A DNA stretch of 64,000 bases from a candidate division WOR-3 bacterium (GCA_039803545.1 JBDRYS010000004.1:18421-82420); one strand, 5' to 3'. Positions 27,539 through 36,384 are shown, numbered from the stretch's first letter. Made by a program: numbers and translations. Notes: generated by a model not told the origin, from the letters alone.

Positions 27539-27545
27539 CGGCCCC
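27470..27545 (-). tRNA. tRNA-Asp (anticodon GTC)
   Basis: 76 nt cloverleaf. The acceptor stem GGGGCCG pairs with CGGCCCC and the discriminator is G, as expected for Asp. The anticodon arm is CCGGC-CTGTCAC-GCCGG and the T-loop TTCAAAT. CCA is not encoded. Confidence 0.95.
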
Positions 27546-27693
27546 GTGTTTAAGTAATATAATTATAATACACCCACTTTGGATTTTCAACTTTTGCAAT
27601 TTTTTAGGAGACAGTTTATTGTGTTAATGAGTAGTAGATATGAAACCAAATTGTGGCTTTTACGTCTTTTTCCCTTTAAAATTATTACACTAC

Positions 27694-27765
27694 TGGGGCG
27701 TCGTCCAACTGGCAGGACACAGGATTTTGGATCCTGCAATCGTGGTTCGAATCCACGCGCCCCAG
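27694..27765 (+). tRNA. tRNA-Gln (anticodon TTG)
   Basis: 72 nt cloverleaf. The acceptor stem TGGGGCG pairs with CGCCCCA, discriminator G. The anticodon arm is CAGGA-TTTTGGA-TCCTG and the T-loop TTCGAAT. CCA is not encoded. The weak U1-A72 pair is a usual tRNA-Gln identity element. Confidence 0.95.
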
Positions 27766-27923
27766 TAAATTTTTTGTCGGATGAAATCATTTTATTGCCC
27801 CCTAAATAGCTAAAACTTTAAGATGATCTCTAATAGTTCGAATTTATAATAGTTTCATCCTCTCGTGATCGCCACCCACTACAAGTCTGTTTCCTGGCCT
27901 AAGTGCGCGAGATAAGTAAATTG

Positions 27924-27960
27924 TTGACTATTCATTTGTTATATGTTAATATTTACATAT
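27924..27960 (+). promoter_or_regulatory. arsR promoter with palindromic operator over the start codon
   Basis: TTGACT (27924-27929), 17-bp spacer, TAATAT (27947-27952); +1 falls on the A of ATG 27959. The 20-bp sequence 27941-27960 is an inverted repeat matching at 18 of 20 positions (ATATGT-N-AATATT-N-ACATAT). It covers the -10 box and the start codon, a layout that fits autorepression by the ArsR-type protein. Confidence 0.65.
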
Positions 27961-28366
27961 GCGCAAATATGCAGACATATTAAAAATACTCGGTGATCCA
28001 AAGAGGCTTAAGCTGTTCACCATTCTCGTCAAAAGTGGCGAGAGGTTTTATGTTTGTGAACTTGCTGATGCTATCGAAGATACCCATTACAATACTTCAA
28101 GAAACCTAAACGAGCTTCGGAAAGTTGGACTTGTGGAAGAGCAAAAGGTTGGGCGAGGTGTAATGTACTTCATTCCAGAATTAACGGACCCGTTTATAAA
28201 GGCTCTAATTGATTTAGTTAAAGGCATTCCGGATGAACTTATTTCTCGGGAAGTAGAGCTTTTGAAAAAGAGAGTATCCTTCCGCGGAGAAAATCAAACG
28301 TGTGTTTTTAAAATTGATCATGATTGGAAGTCAAAAAATTTAGAGGATAAGGAGGAGAAATTATGA
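27959..28366 (+). CDS. ArsR-family transcriptional repressor
   Basis: 135 residues with a winged helix: LGDPKRLKLFTILVKSG, then FYVCELADAI, then YNTSRNLNELRKVGLVEEQ and VGRGVMYF. The VCEL segment has one cysteine where arsenic- or metal-sensing members have CVC; a second Cys lies near the C-terminus (QTCVF). The signal could be a metal(loid) or thiol stress. It overlaps the ferredoxin gene by 4 bp and probably represses its own operon. Confidence 0.88.
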   Translation: MRKYADILKILGDPKRLKLFTILVKSGERFYVCELADAIEDTHYNTSRNLNELRKVGLVEEQKVGRGVMYFIPELTDPFIKALIDLVKGIPDELISREVELLKKRVSFRGENQTCVFKIDHDWKSKNLEDKEEKL

Positions 28367-28707
28367 GCCAAGGAAGTAAGCTGGATCCTAAATTTGCTAC
28401 CTGGAAAGGCGTTCCAAGGGAGGAAATTGAATGGTTTCCAACGATTGACCATGAGAAATGTGTTGGATGTGGAATGTGCGTTGTGTCTTGTGGAAGAAAT
28501 GTTTTTGATTACGATCCCGTAAGAAGAAAGGCTATTGTTGCAAGACCATTAAATTGCATGGTGGGTTGTACTTCTTGTGAAGTATGGTGTATTTACGGTG
28601 CAATTTCTTTTCCTGATAAAAATATCGTTAAGGAAATCATCAGGAAAAGGCAGGTACTGGTTAGGGTGAAAAAAGAGCTTGAAGAAAAGCTTGGAAAAAA
28701 TAGTTAA
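28363..28707 (+). CDS. Ferredoxin-like 4Fe-4S protein
   Basis: 114 residues. The first cluster motif is CVGCGMCVVSC, the second CMVGCTSCEVWC, with unusual spacing in the second. An N-terminal segment of 30 residues and a charged C-terminal helix flank the clusters. It probably passes electrons to the other proteins of this arsR operon. The partner is unknown. Confidence 0.85.
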   Translation: MSQGSKLDPKFATWKGVPREEIEWFPTIDHEKCVGCGMCVVSCGRNVFDYDPVRRKAIVARPLNCMVGCTSCEVWCIYGAISFPDKNIVKEIIRKRQVLVRVKKELEEKLGKNS

Positions 28708-28717
28708 GGAGGGGAAA

Positions 28718-29149
28718 ATGGATGTAGAAGAAAAGAAGTGGAACCTCTTACCAGGATGCCACAAAGAGGCAGAGAATTTGGACATAATTTTCGCCTGTGA
28801 TGGGGCAGCCAGTGTCGGACAAGTTGCAAACTATGTCGCCATTGATCTTACCAACAGAAACATAGGTGCGAGGATGTGCTGCACTGCAGCCATAGGGGCA
28901 GGTTCTGAGACCCACATCAATATTGCAAAACGGGCAAAGAGGGTTATCGTGATCAATGGATGCGCTTCAAGGTGCGTTTCCATAATCTTTGAGAAACTCG
29001 GGATAAAGGTTGACTTTGAATTTGTTATTCAAGATTTGGGTGTGAAGAAGATACCCACTCTGGATATTGATGATGAAGAAGCTAAAAGAATTGCGGACGA
29101 GATTGCAGAAAAGGTTGGATACGGAGATAACGGGAATTTGACCAGGTAA
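28718..29149 (+). CDS. DGC-domain putative zinc-binding protein
   Basis: 143 residues from ATG 28718, which has AAGGAGG seven bases upstream; the in-frame TTG at 28679 is less likely. FACDGAASVGQVANYVAIDL and the cysteines of RMCCTAA and NGCASRC are typical of the DGC family, proteins proposed to bind zinc through cysteines. They are often found with ArsR regulators and PF03773 permeases, as here. The biochemical role is unknown. Confidence 0.8.
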   Translation: MDVEEKKWNLLPGCHKEAENLDIIFACDGAASVGQVANYVAIDLTNRNIGARMCCTAAIGAGSETHINIAKRAKRVIVINGCASRCVSIIFEKLGIKVDFEFVIQDLGVKKIPTLDIDDEEAKRIADEIAEKVGYGDNGNLTR

Positions 29150-29228
29150 AAGTTAGTTTTTTATAGAAATCGAGGTGAGAAATTTATAACTAAAAAGGAG
29201 GAGGGTAAAGGAGTTTGTTTTAAAGCTT

Positions 29229-29414
29229 TTGGAAGGTGGTTTTTATGCGATAAATGATTATATTGCAAAATATACTATCATATGCCTTGTTCCTGCCTTT
29301 TTCCTTGCAGGAGCGATGGTAACCTTTATTAATAAAAATAAGGTATTGCAATATCTGGGTTCTACATCTAAAAAGCCCTTGCGTACATCCTTGCCATTGT
29401 TGGGAGTTTCCTAA
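29229..29414 (+). CDS. PF03773-like permease, first fragment (frameshifted)
   Basis: First part of a permease split over three frames. It ends in a false tail after SKKPL. In the next frame the text reads AYILAIVGSFLIAACSCTV, the expected continuation, so one base (a G of GG near 29380) is missing. The start is unclear: the frame opens at 29190, and a natural N-terminus near KEFVLKLLEGGF has AAGGAGG upstream but no standard start codon; TTG 29229 is the first. Confidence 0.6.
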   Translation: MEGGFYAINDYIAKYTIICLVPAFFLAGAMVTFINKNKVLQYLGSTSKKPLRTSLPLLGVS

Positions 29415-29434
29415 TTGCGGCATGTTCCTGTACC

Positions 29435-29839
29435 GTGATTCCCGTCGCAAGTGGACTTTATTTTGCGGGCGCGACTATTGGCGTTTCCTTTATTATTCTT
29501 TGGGTTGCCCCAGCTTCGAACGTACTTGCCCTCGCTTACACGGGGTCTATCCTTGGAGCGAAAATGGCTGGAGTTAGGGTACTTGCGGCTGTACTTGTGG
29601 CAGTAATAGTGGGGCTGATTATGGACCTTATCTTTGGAAGGGAAGTACGAGATTTTCCTCAGGCACCGAAGCACTTGGAAAGTGAGCCCATTGTGTCCTT
29701 TAAGCATCTGGTTTTGATGATTCTTGTGCTGTTGTCTCTCCTTATGCCTAATTACCTTGTCAGGACGGGAGCGTATATTTACAAGGTATTAGTGTTTCTG
29801 GGATTTGCATTGGTTAGTTGTGGTTTATTCAATTTTTAG
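29435..29839 (+). CDS. PF03773-like permease, middle fragment
   Basis: Middle part of the split permease, with hydrophobic segments and the SCTVIPVASGLYFAGA region that holds the family's conserved Cys and Pro. It runs into a stop after FALVSCG; the proper sequence resumes in the first frame, so one base has been added near 29814 (TT for T). The product of a repaired gene would be about 345 residues. Members are putative metal or organoarsenical exporters. Confidence 0.6.
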   Translation: MIPVASGLYFAGATIGVSFIILWVAPASNVLALAYTGSILGAKMAGVRVLAAVLVAVIVGLIMDLIFGREVRDFPQAPKHLESEPIVSFKHLVLMILVLLSLLMPNYLVRTGAYIYKVLVFLGFALVSCGLFNF

Positions 29840-30260
29840 CTTGAAGCACGAAGAGGTGAAAACTTGGCTTTCAGAGACCTGGTGGTTCGTAAAAATCATA
29901 TTTCCGCTCATGCTCCTTGGCGTTTTTATTGTGGGTGTAGTTGGTGTTCTGTTACCTCAAGAACTGGTCACTAAACTTGTAGGAAAAAATGATATTGTTT
30001 CCTCTTTCTTTGCCACGATGTTTGGCTCCATTTCCTATTTCGCAACGATGACAGAGGCTCCTTTTGTAGATAAATTGATGAAACTTGGAATGGCAAAAGG
30101 ACCAGCCCTCGCACTTTTGCTAACGGGCCCCGGTCTTTCTCTTCCAAACTGGATTGCCATTGCAAGGGTTTTTGGGTTGAAGAAGGCCTTAGTTTATGTC
30201 CCTTTAATAGTCATACTTGGGACGATATTAGGTGTTGTTTTCGGAAATTACATTTTATAA
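29805..30260 (+). CDS. PF03773-like permease, C-terminal fragment
   Basis: C-terminal part, back in the original frame. WLSETWWFVKIIFPLMLLGVF and MTEAPFVDKLMKLGMAKGPALALLLTGPGLSLP are typical of the PF03773 permease C-terminal half. The TTG start at 29805 is probably not used. The two opposite indels restore the frame, and all membrane segments are well kept between them, so the gene is hardly decayed. Confidence 0.65.
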   Translation: MHWLVVVYSIFSLKHEEVKTWLSETWWFVKIIFPLMLLGVFIVGVVGVLLPQELVTKLVGKNDIVSSFFATMFGSISYFATMTEAPFVDKLMKLGMAKGPALALLLTGPGLSLPNWIAIARVFGLKKALVYVPLIVILGTILGVVFGNYIL

Positions 30261-30274
30261 AAAGGAGGGAAAAG

Positions 30275-30519
30275 ATGAGACAGATATTAATCCTTGGCTC
30301 AGGGTGTCCAAAATGTAAGGCTCTCGAAAAGGTTTTTAGAGATGCAGTAGCCCAACTTGGTGATCATTTTGAAGTGGTTCACATTTATGATCCCAGAGAG
30401 TTCGCTAAGTATGGGGTTATAATAACCCCGGCTGCGGTTATAGCGGTAAAGTAGTGGTAGCTGGAAGGGTACCAGGGCTCTCAGAAGCGGTTGAGATTCT
30501 TAAAGCTCACATTGGTTAG
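30275..30519 (+). pseudogene. Small thioredoxin-like redox-active disulfide protein, frameshifted
   Basis: Starts ATG 30275 with AAGGAGG. It reads RQILILGSGCPKCKALEKV, the CPKC disulfide site of the small MTH895/TM0996-type thioredoxin-like proteins. The frame breaks after ITPAAVIA; with one more G (GCGGGT for GCGGT) it continues GKVVVAGRVPGLSEAVEIL to a stop at 30519, giving about 81 residues. Such proteins often accompany PF03773 permeases, supporting one function for the operon. One missing base separates it from an intact gene. Confidence 0.75.
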
Positions 30520-30543
30520 AGACTGATTTTTAAGTTTTCTGCT

Positions 30544-30570
30544 GGGGGGCAGGGCTTCGCCCTGCCCCCC
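30544..30570 (+). terminator. 12-bp GC-rich hairpin ending the arsR operon
   Basis: GGGGGGCAGGGC pairs perfectly with GCCCTGCCCCCC across a three-base loop. No U-tract follows, as with the hairpin at 2682. It lies between the thioredoxin-like gene and the amidase promoter. Confidence 0.65.
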
Positions 30571-30584
30571 CCAGAAATTTCTCA

Positions 30585-30619
30585 TTGTAAATACTCAGAT
30601 CTTTCTTTAAAATATAGCA
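30585..30619 (+). promoter_or_regulatory. Promoter for leaderless amidase operon
   Basis: TTGTAA (30585-30590), 17-bp spacer, TAAAAT (30608-30613). The predicted +1 is the G of GTG 30620. There is no Shine-Dalgarno sequence. Confidence 0.6.
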
Positions 30620-32032
30620 GTGTTAAGGTTTTTTTTGCAAATTTTATTGACCTTTGAGACGGTAAAATTCAACCCCCTCAATGTTGGTGGTTTTGATTTT
30701 ATTCCTTACAACGATATTGTTAATTTTCTTAGATGCAATTCTTTTGCGTCGGATTCTGTTATCGAACTTTATTACGGTCCTAAAAGGGCCAAATTAAACA
30801 TCGAAAGGAAAAAGGCCTGGCTTGGAAAGGACACGATTCCCCTTGAGAATGTTTATATTGACAACAGCAATGTCTTCCTTGATGCAGAGACCTGGGCATA
30901 TATTTTAACGTGGTTTTCCGAGGCCCAGACTTACTACTGGGATTATCAAAACAAGCGGTATATTGTCTCAAAGTACCCCCCGAGTGTTAAGAATTTTATT
31001 CTTGATGGTGATTCGTTAAGGATCGATTATAACAAAGACCTTTCTCCCTTAGTTTTTCAGAGCGGTGATACAGTGTACATTTTTATTAAAAGCGGCTTTT
31101 ATAGCGGTTTGGCAAGCAAAAAGGTGTATGGGGATTTCGTTAAAATTGTTCGAATAAGGCACACCTCGGAAGGGGTTACCTTTCTTGTTACCTTAAATGA
31201 TGGTGTTAAGTATTCCATCTCCAAAAGGCCCATGTCCTTAGTTTTGACTTTTCAGGGGACTCCGAGGGCGGAGGTTAGTCCCCCTCAGGCTCCTGCCCCT
31301 TCTGAAACACCACAGACCTTTCAGCCTGAAAAAGTGTATGAAAGAAAAATTAGAGTTGTAGTTGTGGACCCTGGACATGGGGGACATGACCCCGGGGCAG
31401 TGGCCAATGGAGTTAGAGAAAAAGATGTCGTTTTAGAGATTGCAAAGCTTGTGAAGAAGAAGTTAGAGAAGATTGGAATTAAGGCGGTTCTGACGAGAGA
31501 TGGTGACTATTTTGTTACCTTAGGTGAGAGGGCTCGCATTGCTCAAAAGTATAAGGCAGATCTTTTCGTCTCGATTCACTGCAACTATGCGCCAGGAAGT
31601 AGTAGAGCCCGTGGAATTGAAACCTATTTCCTTTCTGAAGCAAGGACGGATTGGGAAAGGTCCGTCGCTGCTTTCGAAAACTCGGTAATTAAATACGAGG
31701 TGGGTAAGAAGGCTGATAATGGTGACATTTTGACTATGATTTTGGGTGATATGGCGCAGTATGAATTTTTGAAGGAATCACAGGACCTTGCTTATTTTGT
31801 CCAGGAGTCACTGGTGAATCTCGGTGAAAGTATTGATAGGGGAGTCAAACAAGCTGGATTTTATGTTTTACAGGGAGTTTATGCACCTTCAATACTTATT
31901 GAAACCGGTTTTTTAACCAATAGGGATGAGGCAAGAAAGTTAAGGGATTCCAGATATCAGGGAAAGATTGCGGATGCCATCGTTGACGGCATCATAAAAT
32001 TCAAAATTGCCTATGAACGAAGCAATAAATGA
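30620..32032 (+). CDS. N-acetylmuramoyl-L-alanine amidase
   Basis: 470 residues from GTG. A signal peptide (LRFFLQILLTFE) is followed by about 200 residues of beta-rich N-terminal domain, a Pro-rich linker near residue 225, and an Amidase_3 domain. VVDPGHGGHDPGA (first zinc His), the glutamate of REKDVVLEIAKL, SIHCNYAP (third ligand) and LIETGFLTN (catalytic Glu) are all present. It cleaves peptidoglycan cross-bridges during division. It heads the run through murI and glnA. Confidence 0.92.
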   Translation: MLRFFLQILLTFETVKFNPLNVGGFDFIPYNDIVNFLRCNSFASDSVIELYYGPKRAKLNIERKKAWLGKDTIPLENVYIDNSNVFLDAETWAYILTWFSEAQTYYWDYQNKRYIVSKYPPSVKNFILDGDSLRIDYNKDLSPLVFQSGDTVYIFIKSGFYSGLASKKVYGDFVKIVRIRHTSEGVTFLVTLNDGVKYSISKRPMSLVLTFQGTPRAEVSPPQAPAPSETPQTFQPEKVYERKIRVVVVDPGHGGHDPGAVANGVREKDVVLEIAKLVKKKLEKIGIKAVLTRDGDYFVTLGERARIAQKYKADLFVSIHCNYAPGSSRARGIETYFLSEARTDWERSVAAFENSVIKYEVGKKADNGDILTMILGDMAQYEFLKESQDLAYFVQESLVNLGESIDRGVKQAGFYVLQGVYAPSILIETGFLTNRDEARKLRDSRYQGKIADAIVDGIIKFKIAYERSNK

Positions 32033-32816
32033 AAAACCAATTGGGGTGTTTGATTCCGGTATTGGTGGTCTAACGGTAGTGAGAGAATTAAGAAGACTTT
32101 TACCGAGCGAAGATATCGTTTATCTTGGTGATTCCGCGAGGGTGCCTTACGGAAATAAATCTGCTGAGACTATAAAAAAGTTCGGATTTCAAGATGCGAG
32201 CTTTCTTGTTAAAATGGGCGTTAAGCTTATTGTTGTAGCGTGCAATACAGTCTCAAGTGTGGCATTGGAGTATTTAAGGGAGACCTTTAAAGATGTTCCG
32301 TTTTTTGGTGTCGTCGAGCCGGGTGTGAAGGTAGCGGTAGAAAAGTCAAAAATTAAAAAAGTCGGAGTAATTGGAACGATTGCCACAATAAAGAGTGAGG
32401 CTCATAAGAAACTTTTTCCATCAGGTTTTGAAGTTATTGGTAAACCCTGCCCTCTTTTTGTGCCTCTTGCTGAGGAAGGGATAATCTCTGGACCTATCGC
32501 AAAAAGTGTTGCTGAGTTTTATCTTGCAGAAATCAAGGAAAAAGTTGATACGGTTATACTTGGTTGTACCCATTATCCTGTTTTGAAGTCTACTATTAAA
32601 GAGGTTCTTGGAGACCAAATAGAGCTTGTTGACCCTGCTGAAGAAGTTGCGAAGGAGGTTTACAATTATTTAAAGCTCAATGCTCTTTTGAATAGAGCGG
32701 GTGGAAATTTGGATATTTATTTAACTGACATTCCACCCCACTATGAGAGTCTTATAAGTAGGTTTCTTGGTGAAAGGGCAAACAATATAAGAAAGGTTGA
32801 CATTGAAAACCTTTAA
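32013..32816 (+). CDS. murI: Glutamate racemase
   Basis: 267 residues from ATG 32013, overlapping the amidase gene by 20 bp. It makes D-glutamate for peptidoglycan. IGVFDSGIGGLTV, YLGDSARVPYG, VACNTVSS with the first catalytic Cys, and LGCTHYPVL with the second are all intact. Pairing with an amidase gives a cell-wall operon. Confidence 0.95.
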   Translation: MNEAINEKPIGVFDSGIGGLTVVRELRRLLPSEDIVYLGDSARVPYGNKSAETIKKFGFQDASFLVKMGVKLIVVACNTVSSVALEYLRETFKDVPFFGVVEPGVKVAVEKSKIKKVGVIGTIATIKSEAHKKLFPSGFEVIGKPCPLFVPLAEEGIISGPIAKSVAEFYLAEIKEKVDTVILGCTHYPVLKSTIKEVLGDQIELVDPAEEVAKEVYNYLKLNALLNRAGGNLDIYLTDIPPHYESLISRFLGERANNIRKVDIENL

Positions 32817-32825
32817 GGAGGGATA

Positions 32826-34163
32826 ATGGAGATAAGGGAAATCCAGGATTTGATTGAAAAGAATGAGATCAAGGTCGTTGACCTCTGGTTTCACTGCATC
32901 CTTGGCAGGTTAAGGCATGTCAGTATAGAACCTACGTACTTTTTGAAGGGGTTTACTAAAGGAATTGGGATTGATGGTTCCAGCGTACCCGGATACGCAG
33001 AAGTTCACAATTCAGACATGAGGTTAATCCCGGACCTGGATAGTGCTTTTCTTGACCCTGTGAGGGAAGGGGTTCTTGTAGTTTATTCAAACCTTTATTA
33101 TTCCGATACCCATGAGCCTTATCCAATTTATCCACGGAATGTACTGCGTAAAACCCTTGAGCTCGTTAAAAAACTTGGTGTGGCTGAGGAAGTTTACATC
33201 TTGCCCGAGTTTGAATTTTATGTATTTAAGGAGGTTGATTTTGACGAAACAGGTTACTATGTCGAATTTGTGGAAGAAAAAAGGTTAAAATCAAGCTACC
33301 ATATTGCTGAACCCTATGACGCCTTTTTTGAGCTAAGGACAGAGATAGTGCAGCGCCTCAAACAGGCAGGGATCAAGGTAAAATACCATCATCATGAGGT
33401 GGGGGGCTATGGTCAAAATGAGGTTGAGCTGACCTTCGGTAATGCCCTTAGGGTCTGTGATCAGGTCGAAACTACGAAGTTTGTGATTAAAAGCGTGGCA
33501 GAAAAGTATGGCTTTAAGGCTACCTTTATGCCCAAGCCTCTTTTCAATGAGGCAGGCAATGGTTTTCATTTTCATATGTATTTAGCTAAAAATGGTGAAT
33601 CTATTTTCTATGGAAACGAGAAAAACCTCGGCCTAAGCGAAACAGCCCTTTATTTCATCGGCGGACTCTTAAAACATGCAAGGGCTGTAAGTGCCTTTGT
33701 TAACCCTTCTACGAATTCGTATAAGAGACTTTATTCAGGTTTTGAAGCACCTGTAGCAATTACCTACGCTTTAGCTAACAGGACTGCAGCGATTAGAATT
33801 CCAGGTTATGCAAAGGGTAAGGATGTGGACATTGAGTACAGGCCACCGGATGCAACAATGAATACTTATCTTGGCGTCGCTGCGATCATTCTTGCGGGTT
33901 TAGATGGAATCAAAAATAAAATTGACCCCGGTGAGCCCTTTGAAGGAAAAGTAGATATGGAATCCGTTAAATCAGGTAAGGTAAGGCTGCTTCCTTCTAA
34001 CTTAAAGGAAGCCCTGGATTCCCTTAGAGAAGACCACGAATTTTTGACAGCGGATGGGGTTTTCACGGAAGACTTGATTAACAAGTGGATAGATTTGAAG
34101 ATGGAAGAATACAACAGGGTTAATCTGTTACCTCATCCACAGGAATATGTGGATTATTTCTAA
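32826..34163 (+). CDS. glnA: Glutamine synthetase, type I (alpha-like)
   Basis: 445 residues. GIGIDGSSVPGYAEVHNSDM, PEFEFYVF, the ATP site region GNGFHFHMYL, and NRTAAIRIPG followed by EYRPPDATMNTYL are standard GSI motifs. The length and the lack of a visible adenylylation-site sequence (NLYDLP-like) point to the GSI-alpha group, not regulated by adenylylation. AAGGAGG precedes the ATG. It assimilates ammonium. Confidence 0.95.
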   Translation: MEIREIQDLIEKNEIKVVDLWFHCILGRLRHVSIEPTYFLKGFTKGIGIDGSSVPGYAEVHNSDMRLIPDLDSAFLDPVREGVLVVYSNLYYSDTHEPYPIYPRNVLRKTLELVKKLGVAEEVYILPEFEFYVFKEVDFDETGYYVEFVEEKRLKSSYHIAEPYDAFFELRTEIVQRLKQAGIKVKYHHHEVGGYGQNEVELTFGNALRVCDQVETTKFVIKSVAEKYGFKATFMPKPLFNEAGNGFHFHMYLAKNGESIFYGNEKNLGLSETALYFIGGLLKHARAVSAFVNPSTNSYKRLYSGFEAPVAITYALANRTAAIRIPGYAKGKDVDIEYRPPDATMNTYLGVAAIILAGLDGIKNKIDPGEPFEGKVDMESVKSGKVRLLPSNLKEALDSLREDHEFLTADGVFTEDLINKWIDLKMEEYNRVNLLPHPQEYVDYF

Positions 34164-34175
34164 GGGAGTTGAAAG

Positions 34176-35114
34176 ATGGAGATGCAGATAAAAAGAAAGG
34201 ACCTTTTGGGTCTTGAGGACCTTACAAGGGAGGAGATTGAAATTATTTTGGATACTGCTAAATCTATGAGGGAAATCCTTGATAGGCCTATTAAGAAAGT
34301 TCCCACCTTAAAGGGGAAGACCGTTGTAAATATGTTTTTCGAACCGTCCACTAGAACTCAATCCTCCTTTGATCTCGCCGCCAAAAGACTTTCGGCGGAT
34401 ACTGTGAGTGTCTCGACAAAGGGTTCGGCGGTTCAGAAGGGCGAATCCCTTCTTGATACTCTTTTAAATATTGATGCAATGAAAGCCGATGCCTTTATCG
34501 TTCGTCACTGGGCCTCTGGTGCACCACACTTTTTGGCAAAGCATACAGAGGCTGCTGTTATTAACGCAGGCGACGGGACTCATGAACATCCTACCCAGGC
34601 ACTTCTGGATATGCTTACAATGGAAGATAGGTTTGGAAAGATTGAAGGACTGAGGGTTTTAATTGTTGGCGACATTCTCCATTCGAGGGTGGCTCGGTCC
34701 AACATCTTTGGACTTAAAAAGATGGGGGCTCACGTAACCTTAGCTGGTCCACCTACCCTTTTACCCGAATATTTTAAGGAACTTGGTGTAGAAATATGCT
34801 ATGATATCGATGAGGCAGTGAAGGATAAAGATGTTATCATGGCCTTGAGGATCCAGAAGGAGAGACTGGAGGAGGCCTATTTCCCTTCCATAAGGGAGTA
34901 TCGAAAATATTTTGGAATTACGAGGGAGAGGCTAAAAAAGGCTAGCAAAAATGCTGTGATTATGCACCCTGGTCCTGTAAACTGGGGGGTCGAACTGGAC
35001 TTTGACCTTATTCAAGAAAGAGAATCTCTAATTTTAGACCAGGTTACTAACGGTGTCGCTATAAGAATGGCAGTTTTGTACCTTTTTATACGAGGAGAAA
35101 AGGCCCATGAATAG
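34176..35114 (+). CDS. pyrB: Aspartate carbamoyltransferase catalytic chain
   Basis: 312 residues. The carbamoyl-phosphate loop FFEPSTRTQSSFDLA, the HPTQALLDMLTM block, and MHPGPVNWGVE are diagnostic. It commits carbamoyl phosphate to pyrimidine synthesis. No regulatory chain gene (pyrI) is near. It overlaps pyrC by 8 bp, and pyrC takes the next step. Confidence 0.95.
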   Translation: MEMQIKRKDLLGLEDLTREEIEIILDTAKSMREILDRPIKKVPTLKGKTVVNMFFEPSTRTQSSFDLAAKRLSADTVSVSTKGSAVQKGESLLDTLLNIDAMKADAFIVRHWASGAPHFLAKHTEAAVINAGDGTHEHPTQALLDMLTMEDRFGKIEGLRVLIVGDILHSRVARSNIFGLKKMGAHVTLAGPPTLLPEYFKELGVEICYDIDEAVKDKDVIMALRIQKERLEEAYFPSIREYRKYFGITRERLKKASKNAVIMHPGPVNWGVELDFDLIQERESLILDQVTNGVAIRMAVLYLFIRGEKAHE

Positions 35115-36384
35115 AAAGCTTTTTAAAGGCGGAAACGTTGTCGATGTCTTAAGGCGGAAGGTATCAAAGGCGGATGTTTTAGTTGAAGAAGGTTTCATAT
35201 TAGCCGTTGAACCATCGATTGAGGCTTCGGATGCGGAAGTAATAAATTGCGATGGACTTTTTATCGTACCTGGACTTATTGACATGCACGCCCACCTAAG
35301 GGAACCGGGTGAGGAGCATAAAGAAGATATAGGGACTGGAACTTCTGCTGCTATTCACGGTGGCTATGTTGCTGTAGTTTCTATGCCCAATACAAATCCT
35401 CCCTGCGATAACAGAAGCGTTGTCGAGTACATTCTAAGAAGGTCAAAGGAAGAGGACAAGGCCGAAGTTTTACCCTGTGGAACAATTACTAAGGGCAGGA
35501 AGGGTTTAGAGCTGGCAGAACTTTCAGATATGCACGAAGGCGGTGCCGTTGCCTTTTCCGATGATGGAAGCTGGGTTCAGCATAGCGGAGTAATGAGGAG
35601 GGCTCTTGAATACACTAAATTCTTCAATGGACTCATTATCTCCCACGCAGAGGATAGTACTCTAACTCATATGGGGCTTGCCAACGAGAGTGCATTAACC
35701 ACAAAATTGGGCCTTCGTGGAATGCCTATTGCCGCTGAGACTATTGCCATTTTCAGGGATATTGAGCTTGCGCGGCTCACAGGAGGTAGATTGCATATTG
35801 CCCATGTCAGCTCAAAAGACAGCATAGAGCTTATAAAGAGAGCAAAGGAAGCAGATATAAAAGTTACTGCCGAAGTTACTCCACACCACCTTCTCTTTGA
35901 TGAAAACAAGCTTGTTGATTACGATTCTAATTACAAGGTTAATCCTCCATTGAGGAGTGCAGAAGATAGGGAAGCCCTCCTTGATGCACTTAAAAAGGGG
36001 ATTATTGATGTCATCGCCACCGACCATGCTCCACACGCCGATTTTGAAAAGATGGATGAGTTCAATGCGGCACCTTTTGGCATGATTTGGCTCGATTTTG
36101 CTTTCCCTGTTCTATATCAGAGCCTTGTGACTTCGGGGAAATTGGACCTTATCAAACTCGTTGAAAGCATGAGCTTAAAACCCGCAAAAATTCTTGGCTT
36201 GGAAAAACTTGGTGCTATAGAGAAAGGCTATAGGGCCTCTTTCTTTGCCTTTAATCCCGAAACTGAGATAAAGATTGATCGCGAATTCATTAAATCGAGG
36301 GCTTACAATACTCCTTTGTATAATTTTAAGGTTAAGGGTAAAATTGAATGGACGCTCAAAGATGGGAAAATATATAGACACTGA
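35107..36384 (+). CDS. pyrC: Dihydroorotase
   Basis: 425 residues, class I dihydroorotase. Zinc ligands are in DMHAHLREPG, SHAED and AHVSSKDS; ATDHAPH holds the catalytic aspartate. It lies next to pyrB, with which class I enzymes often form a complex in thermophiles such as Aquifex. It overlaps the following gene by 23 bp. Confidence 0.95.
   Translation: MNRKLFKGGNVVDVLRRKVSKADVLVEEGFILAVEPSIEASDAEVINCDGLFIVPGLIDMHAHLREPGEEHKEDIGTGTSAAIHGGYVAVVSMPNTNPPCDNRSVVEYILRRSKEEDKAEVLPCGTITKGRKGLELAELSDMHEGGAVAFSDDGSWVQHSGVMRRALEYTKFFNGLIISHAEDSTLTHMGLANESALTTKLGLRGMPIAAETIAIFRDIELARLTGGRLHIAHVSSKDSIELIKRAKEADIKVTAEVTPHHLLFDENKLVDYDSNYKVNPPLRSAEDREALLDALKKGIIDVIATDHAPHADFEKMDEFNAAPFGMIWLDFAFPVLYQSLVTSGKLDLIKLVESMSLKPAKILGLEKLGAIEKGYRASFFAFNPETEIKIDREFIKSRAYNTPLYNFKVKGKIEWTLKDGKIYRH

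Noticed and set aside
27402..27599. Minus-strand 65-codon frame containing VTPEVASSNLVGP
   Set aside because: Translation of the tRNA-Asp sequence, not a protein gene.
27587..27790. Minus-strand 67-codon frame with RGFEPRLQDPKSC
   Set aside because: It is the reverse strand of the tRNA-Gln gene; such frames over tRNA genes are a common annotation artefact.
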